Source of the DNA: Liolophura sinensis
Lineage: Eukaryota; Mollusca; Polyplacophora; Chitonida; Chitonidae
DNA: 64,000 nucleotides
Direction of reading: 5' to 3'
Assembly (NCBI RefSeq): GCF_032854445.1
Contig: NC_088301.1
Location: forward strand, 28,940,402-29,004,401
Position 1 is the first letter of the stretch; every line of letters starts with the position of its first letter. The translations under genes and the position numbers were made by a program. Shown one piece after another: positions 1 through 10,800 of the stretch. The notes under the pieces are model-generated. The model was given only the letters and a program-made list of their open reading frames with translations. It was not told the DNA's origin and did not search any database.

Positions 1-1823
1 GTTCTGTGTGCATATTAATTAGCACAAAATACAAGTATTGAGGATGCCGTTTTGCTCTTTAGCCATATTAAGTGGGGTTTGAGTGATGCGACATTGTGTT
101 TCTGGTTTCTCCAACATGGCGTACCCCATGGCCTGGAAAGAATCTCAGAGAAGTTGATTTACAGAGTTTATTACCAAGAACATCAGATCTAAATGGCTTT
201 TTCCGTTTATGGCTGTGTCCACATGTGGCTCATAGAACTCAGATACGTACATCCGTCTGTGGCGATACGATGTATTATGCTGTCTGCCTGAGATATTCAG
301 GTAGGCTTTGTGACTCCTTTTTCATTTCCAATTTAGATATGTACCCTGTTCGTGGACCAATGAAAACCCTTTGGGATCCATTATTAACCACTCTTGACCC
401 AAATAAATTAATATTTTTTGATCACGACTGCTTTGTGGATGTCTCCAGATGTTATTTGTGTCTTGAATGTCTTATGTACATGTATATGAGTAAAGCAACA
501 GCTTGCTCTCCGGGTATAACTTTTCACATGAAAGAGTACTGGTACACGTACTTGAAGGAGACCTGTACATTTTCATTGGTGTAGTAATGTAGGAGTCGAG
601 TGGATAGGGGTAGGGGGATTTTTGTATTGAACGTCAGATTCTGCTTGAACTAAACGTGTCCTCTTATTTTTCAGATTTTTACACTTTTGGTTTGAAAAAT
701 CAAGAAAAATCATTTAAAATCAGGAAGAAGAAATACACATACTTTGCTGTTTATTTTTAAGGCCAATAGAAGGCGATACAACAAAGCAAGACACTAAATC
801 GATCTGGAAAAAATCTGCTGTATTGGTTCTAAATTGGACAAATTATTATGATTGACAGATTTTTCAGTTGTCCTCGGAAGAAAAATATTCCCATAAAAAT
901 TCTCTCATCATGGCAGATGAGCTAAGAACAGCGCACTACATAAGTCCTGCCTAATATAGTTTTGTTTATAGGTACAAAATGAGTATGACTGATAGGGCAA
1001 CATTTTTCTGTGCTGAATGTCAGTTAAACTCTTAGATGCCTTACCGCTTCCTGATCAGGTAACGTGTAGAACAAAGCACCGTATGATTGTCTCAGTATGA
1101 TACAATTATGAATTTTATCACTGAAAAGGCATCGACTGATATATATTACCATATTTTTGTACGTTTTGCAATTTGGTAGTGAACACAGGTTAAAATACAT
1201 ATTTGTACTGTTTCATGTATATGTTTAGACTAAAGACTTTTGTATGCATGTTGTTGTACACAGGCTAAAAAATCTGTCATCATTTGCCTCCTTTCAACGC
1301 AGAGTTTTTTTCATTTGTCAGTATATGAGGTAGCTCAGAAAGATGCATCAGTCAGTACTGTTTTATTTTTTTATTTTTTTTTTGTACCTGACCCATTGTG
1401 ACTTATCATGCCATTTATTTTACAAGCATGTCTCCCACATCCATCTCTTGTTCGGCTCTTCTTTGCATGTACTGTACATGTGACACGGTGATTAGAGTAT
1501 TGGGTTTTGTATTTAAAAAAGCCCAAGACTTTGACAGCGAGCAGTTATTCAGTGAATAGTTCAATGAGAGATCCCAGGCACATTTATAGGATTTGCTTAG
1601 TAGTGTCTGTAGTGGCGCACTAGCCCATATTTATGTGCCTGAGGTGACAGGTTCAATCCTGTGAACAGCAACTAGGTGATACATGTACCTGAAATGAGAA
1701 TGACTGAAGTGTCTTCTTAGCGTGATGTAATGGGTGGGGTACGATAAGCTTAGTCTGGTATCTGTTAACTAATACAGTAGTATGGGAAATCATATTAGTT
1801 AAGTCATGATGATTCAGTGAGAC
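1..1823. other. Upstream or intronic DNA, no gene seen
   Basis: This AT-rich stretch has no exon I can support. An open frame at 96-584 has no recognisable domain and no convincing splice context. Around 1605-1665 there is a tRNA-like fragment with a B-box-like GGTTCAATCC, probably a decayed SINE head. A poly-T tract lies near 1362-1383. The missing first exons of the EH-domain gene could lie here or further left, but I did not find the N-terminal half of EH1. Confidence 0.5.
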
Positions 1824-2034
1824 TTATTTATTTATTTGGTGGATGTTTTATGGTGTACTCAAGAATATTTCACATCTACGACGCTGGCCAGCATTATGGT
1901 AAGATTAAACCGGGCAGAAAGCCCATGACCATCCGAAGGAAGCCAGCTTGAGCTGGACTTGAACACAGAGCGACAGCAATAGCTCCTGGTCATGGTGCCG
2001 CACTGGCACACTATAACCACCTTGGCTACGGAGG
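1824..2034 (-). repeat. SINE family A copy (tRNA-derived), minus strand
   Basis: The (TTTA)n tail is at the left, followed by the conserved core words CTCAAGAATATTTCAC and GCCAGCATTATGG. The tRNA-like head (antisense CTTGGCTACGGAGG) is at the right. Part of the core between the ACCATCCG word and the AAGCCAGC word is missing compared with the copy at 5515. The family is described under the 5515 copy. Confidence 0.8.
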
Positions 2035-3608
2035 TTCACCGGTGAGATATTTAAGCACTATAAATACTACGTTATAGTAATTTTGTCAGAGATCATTTTG
2101 CTACAAGCAGATATCATGAAGACAACACATTGTTAGATCTGTCATTTAATTTCTTAGCTAGCTAACAAGACCTGCCTCTCACTGTTATTGATTAGCTGAT
2201 TATCTAATTAAAGGCATTAATATTAGTAGGTGTGTCACATTATGGAATTTCTCTTATTTATGTTAACAGTACATTTATCTGGTGACATAATAATACATGT
2301 ACGAGGGGATTATTTTTCACTCAGGTAGGCATTAGGGGTCTAGCTGTTGGTGTTCACATAAAAAACTCATGACCCATACATGGACATGTAGTAATTTTCA
2401 GCAAAGTGCTATCTTAAATGACTGAATTTTTGTTGCAAGGTACAAAACAAGGGCAAATCCTTTGAAAAGTTTATGTCTTCTTGCTCTCATTACTCTCAAG
2501 TGAATGGCCTGTGATGAAAAAAAGACGTCAAAAGTTTGACCAACCAACAGGCAGACTGAGCTTTATTGTCGCTGTGTTTCGAATTTTTCATATGGTTTGA
2601 ATTGTGTTTTGTTTTATTTTTTGTTTGGCTTTAATACATGTTCATTGGTATAGTATGAAAATTCCCTGAGTAAAAAGCTTTAATGAAAGAAAATCATAAT
2701 GAAAAGTCTGTGGATGTCCTTTCCCTGTGGATACTTATGGCACCACATACTATATGTGGTTTTATCTGCTGTTAGCAGTTGCCTTACAGGATTTACATTA
2801 CAGTTAGATTTGTAAGCTTTGAAATATCCAAAGAATGCTGAATATGAAAATTGTCATCTTGGTCTGGGTGTGACCTGTTGGATGAGGGATTTATCGATAC
2901 ATGTAGTTTAATTAGTACTTTCCATGTAGGATAAGGATAGCTTTTTGTGAGACATGTTCATGCATAGACCTTTATAGCATCAAATGTAAATATTAAGCTC
3001 ATTATACTGTAATTCAGCAAGCTAAATGATCCCCTTTCCTTATTTAACATTCTGACATGTATCATTTCGGTCGACATTTAGCTGTCCTCCAATCATTGTG
3101 TGTGTGCGCGACTTTGAGCATGCTGGTAGGGTACATGAAAAGTCGGACTTAGCTGGAAAGCGGGCGTATTGTCCAGGGCAGTTACATTGTTTTTTTTTTC
3201 TCTTCTCAGTAGATGTTCTCTTTGCGTTATGACTCGCGTTGTAGCACTCGACCTTGGGTGATGTCATTTTAAACTTTGAAAAAATGTTCTTACATGTATT
3301 CATCCCACTTGTCAATTAAATTCATTAACACAGATGACAGTACAGTCATGTGAGGAATAAACAACACAACATCACTGCATTTAAAGAGAAATTCTGCATA
3401 AAATGTTAAGAAATTTTGCAAACGTAAATAAAATTGATATGTTGCATTATATGCTTCACTCTCTGCGTCGAGTGAGAAGTTGATATTTTCATGGGCTCGG
3501 CCATGTGTTGGTAAGTCAGTGTATAGCGACAGAGGTTAAAAAGATTGTATGTGCTTTGTTCAAATTCCTGCCTAATAAATCCGTAAAAGTTTAAAATAGG
3601 CATTATAA
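2035..3608. other. Non-coding stretch, nothing recognised
   Basis: AT-rich DNA with scattered ACATGTA words and short open frames on both strands that show no domain, codon bias or splice context. I see no supported feature. Confidence 0.5.
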
Positions 3609-3756
3609 AATAGAAATAATGACCCTATGCAGTCCTTGTTGTTCATGTTACAACGGTAAATGTGGAAGTGTTGAAATTTTTGAATAGAAATAATGACCCT
3701 ATGTAGTCCTTGTTGTTCATGTTACAACGGTAAATGTGGAAGTGTTGAAATTTTTG
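3609..3756. repeat. Tandem duplication, 74-bp unit, two copies
   Basis: The block beginning TAGAAATAATGACCCTATG is present twice in direct tandem, at about 3611 and 3685, with one visible substitution (CAGTCC against TAGTCC). The near-identity suggests a recent event. It is not coding. Confidence 0.9.
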
Positions 3757-4200
3757 TATTTGGATGCCTGAGATGCATCCTTTTAAAATTTAAGCTTTCG
3801 TATTTTTCCACTGATATAATTATTCCCATAGTTTCAGCAAGATGTAATAATATTATCGAATGAAGACAATAAAAATAATGGCTTTAAGAGACGTGTTGGT
3901 ACAGGATGTGTACTGAATAAAATTTCCCTCAGTTACTTTCCTTCAGCACTCTCTAGCGTTGAAGTCCAGTTTCATGTATTTTACTTTTCAAAATTTATAT
4001 TTCACCTTAGGGGCAAGACTTCTTGGAAAACAACTCCAAAGTGTGACAAAATGTGGATGTTTACAAATGTTTCTGGTATACAGGATGTGCATCATCTTGA
4101 GATGTGTCAGTATGTTCTTTTAGACAGCACACTGTGTTGCGTTTGAGGACAATCTAAAACACCAGGAAATATGTATGCATGTATATGAAGATGTTCATAG
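3757..4200. other. Non-coding stretch, nothing recognised
   Basis: AT-rich DNA without exon or repeat signatures that I can support. Confidence 0.5.
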
Positions 4201-4345
4201 TTGATTGGTGTTTTACGCTCTACTCAAGAGTATTTCATATGACGACGGCCAGCATTATGATGGACAGAGAACCCGAGCAGAGCCCGATGGCAACCCAGAA
4301 CCATCCCCGGGTTTCTGACAGACATTCCCATGTACGGCCAGATAC
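4201..4345 (-). repeat. SINE family A copy, head missing, minus strand
   Basis: It starts with TTGATTGGTGTTTTACG, the antisense 3' end of the family, runs through CCAGCATTATGATGG and the ACCATCC core, and stops near CATGTACGGCCAG. The tRNA-like head is absent, as in a 5'-truncated insertion. Confidence 0.8.
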
Positions 4346-5287
4346 TCAATTGACATGCACTGACTGCATGTGTACATGTAAATGTGGTCATGTCTTTTGC
4401 TTACACCAGAAAAACTCCTTCCCTGTGCTGTCATTCATACACAAACAGTTTTTTGTCTTTGTAAAACACTTCATTTATTGTTCCAAGGCATTTGATAGGT
4501 ACACACAAAATATGTTTTGCACCAAAAAAGTCCAGATGGTCTGGCCATCAAACACGTGTGTCCATGAACCATATCTAATTGACTGAGAAGGTCCAGTCAG
4601 CAACAACTGAAGGGAGAATTAATTCTGCTTGATGGTTGGACAAAGGACTTCCTCCATTCTCATTTTCTTTGCCACAAGCCTACAGGGGTTTTACCTTGTC
4701 CCAGACATTGTAGTCTTTGTCCCTGGTAAAGGATTGCTGGAAATTTACTCAGGGTTTCCCTTTTGTTCAGTAAATTGCCTGGCCTTGAGGGGGGCTTATG
4801 ATGAGGTGGGTGACAGGCACATGTACATGACTGCTTATAGTAGTCAAGTACATGTCCTACTCTGGCCTCTTTTGCTGCCACATTACACTTACATGTACAA
4901 ATGCTGTTACATGTATTCTGCTCTCTCAACTTCTCACACAATTTTTGTCATGTATTTTTGTGTTGTAAGGAGTTACAGTAGCACTATTTTTGGTACTTAA
5001 CAACTCAGCTTTGTATTCCTTACTGCTATTTAAGTGAATATATGGATGTACAGTACATAATGCAGTGATGTGGTCAAATACATGCTGAGTACCTCAGCAC
5101 CTCATACTCTAGCTGCTAGCACTTTACATGGTCAGGCATACCAAATACTAATACATGTACACATAGGTTCTGAGGACAAGTTTGATTTTTCAGGTTGAGT
5201 ATTTTATACAAAGTGTGTGGACTGAATGATTATCTTTGGCGATATATGTACATGTGTAGCTCTTGCCTTTTCAATGTCTTTAAGTTT
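4346..5287. other. Non-coding stretch, ACATGTA-rich
   Basis: No exon signature. The palindromic word ACATGT and its extensions recur densely, for example near 4371, 4820, 4848, 4890, 4911 and 5152. Short open frames on both strands here have no recognisable content. Confidence 0.5.
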
Positions 5288-5845
5288 TTAGCTTGCCTGT
5301 GCCAAGTGCAGGTGTAGCTTATGCCATTACCCCGAGTGTGTCCAGTAACAGGAAAGGCCAAATAACAAAATGTTAGGATCTCAAAAGTACTGCATTTATT
5401 GAACACAGGTTTTGCACACATGTAAAGCTAAGTAACACAAGACGGATGCTCCATCATTGATTCTATGTCGTCTATACCAAATTTATGACTTAATGTATTG
5501 TGTATTAGAATCTGGCTCAGTTGGTTAGCGCGACAGCACTGTGTAATGACCCAGGAGCCTTTCACCAATGCGGTCGCTGTGAGTTCAAGTGTAGCTCATG
5601 CTGGCTTCCTCTCCGGCCGTACATTGGAAGGTCTGTCAGCAACTTGCTGATGGCTGTGGGTTTTTCCCGGGTTCTGCCGGGTTTCCAGCCACCATAATGC
5701 TGGTTGCCGTCATATAAGTGAAATATTCTTAAGTATGGCGTAAAACACCAATCAAATAAATAAATATTAGAATCTGTGTTAAGGTACATTTTAGGGTTGG
5801 TGTCTCAAAACGTAATGCATGTATTGAGTTGAAGTTTCAACCTGT
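5288..5845 (+). repeat. Dimeric interspersed repeat D, copy 1, split by a SINE
   Basis: It begins TTAGCTTGCCTGTGCCAAG and carries the markers AATGTTAGGATCTCAAAAGTAC, GTTTTGCACACATGTAAAGC and CCATCATTGATT. These recur in the same order at 13267 and 58338. The second monomer is interrupted at 5515-5764 by a SINE and resumes at about 5777, where TCTCAAAACGTAATGCATG matches the start of a new monomer. The function and class are unknown. No terminal inverted repeats were seen. Confidence 0.7.
5515..5764 (+). repeat. SINE family A, near full-length copy, 12-bp target duplication
   Basis: This is the best reference copy in the window. The head GCTCAGTTGGTTAGCGCG resembles a tRNA A box, and TGTGAGTTCAAGTGTAGC resembles a B box (internal RNA polymerase III promoter). 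The core includes CACCATAATGCTGG and AAGTGAAATATTCTTAAG, and the 3' end is AACACCAATCAAATAAATAAA. Flanks read TATTAGAATCTG at 5503-5514 and again at 5765-5776, a 12-bp target site duplication, the hallmark of LINE-assisted retroposition. It resembles the widespread molluscan tRNA-SINEs; the exact family name would need a repeat library. Confidence 0.9.
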
Positions 5846-7592
5846 AATTTGTAGTGCACATGCCAATAATTCCATGTGCATGTGTAATACTGGTCTATGA
5901 CAGAGCACTGGTAATGATTTGCTGTTAGCTCCAGGTAGATGTATCTATCCCATAATTCAGTTTGTACATGTATCTAGTAAGTATGTCCTCATCATCTGTA
6001 TGATTCATGCCCATGTAGGGCCCATGTGTAATTCATGAATCATGGCTACGACAAAATTTCCTGCCTGGTTCACGTCTCTTTATGTGTGTATCTCACTTGT
6101 GATCTCTATAAAATCGTCCTCTGTGATTCTGGTTGTTGACATGTGCAATAAATGTGCTGTTACCATCCTGGTGTCCCTGTTATGTTTACCTAGCCTTTAG
6201 CAAGCCAGTTTTTGTTCTTGTTTGCCAGGCTTTCTAGTGTGTTGATGACAGTCACACCTGTTCTCCGCATTGATATTTGACCAAGGCCAGTGGCGGCTGA
6301 TCGTCTTGTATACAATATCCGTCCCTCTTCCCTGTCACACACGCAGTCAGACCAAACATGGCCTTAAGCTGTTTGTCTGCGTCTTACAACACAGTATTAT
6401 TTCTCCTCAAGCTGGTTGACCTGAGTGCAGCATTTGTCGAAACTGTTAAGTCTGACAAAGGCATGATAACACGACGCAAAATTCGAGGTGACACTTTTGA
6501 CCAGGGTTTTGGCACGTATAGCCAATATGACAATCCAGGTGCTGTGAGGTCACAAGAGAAAATGCCAGGGCTGTCCTCAGCTCTTGTCTGGGGATCTCTT
6601 GAGATTTACCTACTGTATCAGTACGCTACATGCATATGTGTTTTGTTAAACCGCAGCCAAGCCTAAAGTTTCAACATTTTATTGTAACTAATCAAGTTTA
6701 TTTGTACAAACATTTACCACAATTATTAACACGAAACTATCGACTGCTACATTTGTGTTCAATATCTACATGTAAGGACACTCCTGGAGTTCGCATTGAG
6801 TAAAATGCTAATGTCCATCTACTTCTGAATCTATGCAAAACATACTTACTGTGCAACTGCAGTCTTTATAAGAAATTATTATTTTTTTTTTTGTGATATC
6901 TATAGTTGCAGATAAACTCATTGTTTTCCAAAGTTCTACATGAGAATTCAGATATTAATAATGTCTGGAACGGATGCATTTTTGTTCCAGAGATGTTCTT
7001 TTGCAAATTTCATAAATGTAAATTTTCTGAATGGTGCAGGTCTGTTGGTATGCTTTACTGCAGTTAATGTTTAATTAGCACCAGTACACAGTGTAATTAG
7101 CCTGTCAAACAGCTGAGACTTAAATTTGCAAACAAGGAGTAATGAAAGAATAAGACTTTAATTAGACATAATATAGTTACATTCATGCGTTGACAATGGT
7201 ATGCATGAAATGTTTACATGCATGTTTTAAAATATGTGGTAGGAAATTCTAAGAATTCCTTTTACATGTACATTTAAATTTATATTTATTTTGATTCATT
7301 GTTTGTTTATATTAGGTTTTAACATTGAAATTATGTTTTCATCCATAAGCAGCAAATATGTGAATTATTAATGTTAAATAATCCTGACACCTGCGGACAT
7401 AAACCGTAAAAAAAATTGTTGTTAAGGTTTCTTGAGGCTAGTTTCATTCTCTTATATGGCTTGATGCTAATAATCCCAAACTGAACCTTCCAACATTAAA
7501 CCTTATCTACAGGTAGATTTTTATGAAAACCCCAGTGTCATTCTAACGCTATCAGTGCCTTTCATTGATTTGAGTCTTTCTGTATGTTTTAG
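5846..7592. other. Intronic or upstream DNA before the first visible exon
   Basis: No exon is supported here. The exon at 7593 needs an upstream partner ending in TG within an Ile-Trp codon pair of an EH domain, and I did not find one in this stretch. An open frame at 6358-6666 has no domain signature. Confidence 0.5.
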
Positions 7593-7828
7593 GAACCTAG
7601 CTGATGTGACAAATGATAACCTGTTAAGTGTGGAGGAGTTCTGCCTACTGATGCACCTGACCCAGTGTCATTTAAGGGGAGTAAAAATTCCCACCACCCT
7701 GCCGCCTTCGCTCCACCCAGCTCCGATGACCAACATCCAACTGCCTGTGATCTCAGACCAACAGAAAACACTCTGCCAAGAAGCCTTCAAATCTCAACTC
7801 CAAAAAGGGGACACCAAGCACTTATCTG
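7593..7828 (+). CDS. Exon: end of EH1, linker, start of EH2
   Basis: The acceptor TTTTAG precedes G-AAC, so a preceding TG would complete Trp in the EH signature I-W-N-L-A-D. The EF-hand-type loop D-V-T-N-D-N-L-L-S-V-E-E has acidic or polar residues at the usual ligand positions and is followed by F-C-L-L-M-H-L. Next comes the typical EH tail with L-P-P-S-L. The exon then enters the first helix of EH2 (Q-Q-K-T-L-C-Q-E-A-F) and ends at H-L-S plus one base before the donor GTGAGT. Phase in: one base completes a codon. Phase out: 1. Confidence 0.85.
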
Positions 7829-10800
7829 GTGAGTTTTTCTGTTAGCTTAATGTTTGTGCAGCTTGTTTTGTGTTAGCTGAACTATTTTCAGAAGGGTTCT
7901 GTGTTAGTTTAACTATTGTCGCACAAACTGCATTAGCTGAACCATTTCTAGTGGAGTTTGTGTTAGCTGAACCATTTTAAGCAGTTTTGTGTTGGCTGAA
8001 GTGAACCATTTCCAGAAGAGTTGTTTGTTAGCTGAACAGTTTAGCTGAAGGCTTGTCAGGTGAGTTCTGTTAGCTGAACTATTTCCAACAGAAGTGTGTG
8101 TTGCCAAAACCACTGTCAGTGGAGTTCTGTTAGCTGACTGTTTTCCATCCGAGTACTGAGTTTGCTGAACCATTTCCACCTCAGTAAGAACATTCTGTGG
8201 AGAAGTGTTATAATTATAAGCATTCACATACACGTCAAGCATTTTAAATGTCCAAACTGGAAGCCTATACTCACCAGTACTGTCACTGTGAGTTCAAGTC
8301 CAGCTCAGGCTGACTTGCTCTCCAGCCGTAAATGGTAAGGTCTGTCAGCAACCTGTGGATGGTCTTGGTTTTTCACCAGGCTCTGCCCGGTTTCCTCCCA
8401 CCATAATGCTGGTCACCGTCGTATAAGTGAAATATTCTTGAGTGTGGCGTATAACACCAATCAAATAAAGAAATAAATAAATAATTGGAAGCCTGTATTG
8501 CTGTTACATGGATGATTAATGAAGTTATTTTCGGACTTTGGTTTTTGTCTGATTTCTGGAAAATTACAAATAGCAACAGTTTGTCATTTCATAGCAATAT
8601 TCTCCCAGATGTGATCTTTCGTAGTGCTGAAGTTTGTTGTGCTGAAGTGCCAATGATTCCGAATCTGCTTTTGATTATGTGTTAAAAAAATAATTTAGGA
8701 TTATGTATGCTGCATAATTTTGATGGCCTGTAAATTGAAAACTATGAGAGATAGAAATCTGCCAAATTGTAACCCAAGATGTCGAGGGTTGGGAAGGGGA
8801 GTTCGTGTTTCCTTGTCTTATTTCAGGGTTTCTCTGCTTCAAGCTACCATCAGTAGTTTTCTAGCTACAGGTGATTAAAAGACATCAAACTATTTCATAA
8901 ATAGAAATTTATGCCCATTCATGACTTAAAGGGTAATTAGATAATTATATGCTCTATAATGTACTGCCTGGTTAACTGTCCACAATACTGGCTGTGTATC
9001 TTAATAAACCAGCATGACTGTGTTGCTGGTTGCCTGTTACAACATTGTCATGTCACAAACTGCTCTACACGGAAGCAGAAACTTAAGACCTTTTTTAAGG
9101 AACTGCAGGAAGTTCTGGTTTGCCTTTTAGACTGAAAATGTATTTGAACCTTGGCGAAACATTAAACTTACATGACCTAAAATTAGGCTAATGAGATTAT
9201 ACTCTGGATAACATGCTTATTCTGGTATCATCATTGGAACGTGCAATGTACTTGTACGACCACTGTGTTCTAATGTACATACTAGTATATATTTAGCTGC
9301 CCACTAAATTGCAATCCGAAGAAATTGAACAGGCGAATGTGTTGTTGCGATAAATGTGGACAAATAAGCAAAGGCCAGTGGTGATTGTTTCTCGGGATAT
9401 AGATGTAAACCTGCCACTCAGCTGTCAGCTGAATCTCTTTGTTGTCAATTCCCAGGCAAGACTGACACTTTCACGCTTGTACCTGGACAACTCAGAACTC
9501 GAATACAATTAGCAAGACACACATTAAGCTATGTTATTGCCTTGTAAATGTCACAATCATGGCTGACTAACTTGCTAATTAAATGGAGACAAAAAGACAG
9601 GTTGGTTTCTGGAGTAGCTGTGCACAGAGTGTAGTATTTTTAGTCAAGGTTTTCTAATATGCACAAATTTTTCATTCTTGCGTATTTCTACAAAAGGCAC
9701 AGGATCAAGTTTAATTATAAGTATGTTTTGGTAAGTAAAATAATAATCTGATGTCGAGACCAAGAGATCCCTTGACAAGCCATTGTGTTTCTCTGTAAAT
9801 ATGATATCAAGGTCACATCCAAGCTTGTCTTAGATAGGCAAAAAGCTAGAGATTTGAGAATAAAACACATTATTTATGAATTGAAAGGACAGAAAATGTG
9901 AAGTTCAAGCAGATTAAGGCATGCTTCGTTAACCTTGCTGGTCATGAGGCTGTGGTTTCAACTCCAATCAAACTATGGCCTTAGTGAATTACAGGAAATA
10001 CATGTACACGGACTATGACTGAGGTGCAGTTTAATCCCCTTAATCCTGCAGTTTAATCCCTCTAATCCTACATATGTGTATTAACTTCAGGTACCCAAAT
10101 TCTTCTGCTTCAAAAATTTGAAGGTTTGAAATTTGCCACATTATAATTCAGTGAAATAAGCTTATTTTAAAGGTAGAATGTACATGTAGGTAAATGCGTT
10201 TTGACAGAAGTTTCAATTTTATCTGCTGTCATACAGGGTGTTATATGTCAAAATATTAACAGTGTGTACATGTTGATGGTACAGAAATCAAAGAAGTGAA
10301 AATTCATAAAATAACTCTTGCTTTTTGATACACATGTAAAAGATGTAAATAGGTTAAAGCTGCCTTTATGTGTCAAAACATGCATGTTGTACACATAGTG
10401 AAAGGGTGAAACATTCCATTGGAGTATTGTGTATGGACTAGAGTACAGGTACACTGTATGTCTTGTGTGAGTAGTCTAATCATTCATGCCTCACCTGACC
10501 AGGTAAATCAGTCTCACCTGGGGCTGTCACATCATGAACACCTACACACCTATATCACATGCTAAATAACACATCTACATGTACATCATGTCTGACTACA
10601 GCATGAACAGTAGTGTAGCAAAGAAACCTACATAACACATTCCCTGCTCACCAGACCTTGACATGGAGGTGTTCTGTTCAAATCCAGCTCCCTGCTGACT
10701 TAAAACTTATACTCTTTACAGGGTTCCCACAGGTTTTTGAAAATGTTTGAAATCATTTTAAATTTTATTGAAAGGTTTCAAGATCTTGAATGTGGTGAAA

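Noticed and set aside
96-584. Open frame of 162 codons on the + strand
   Set aside because: No domain, no coding-like composition, and no splice link to the EH gene. It does not contain the missing EH1 half.
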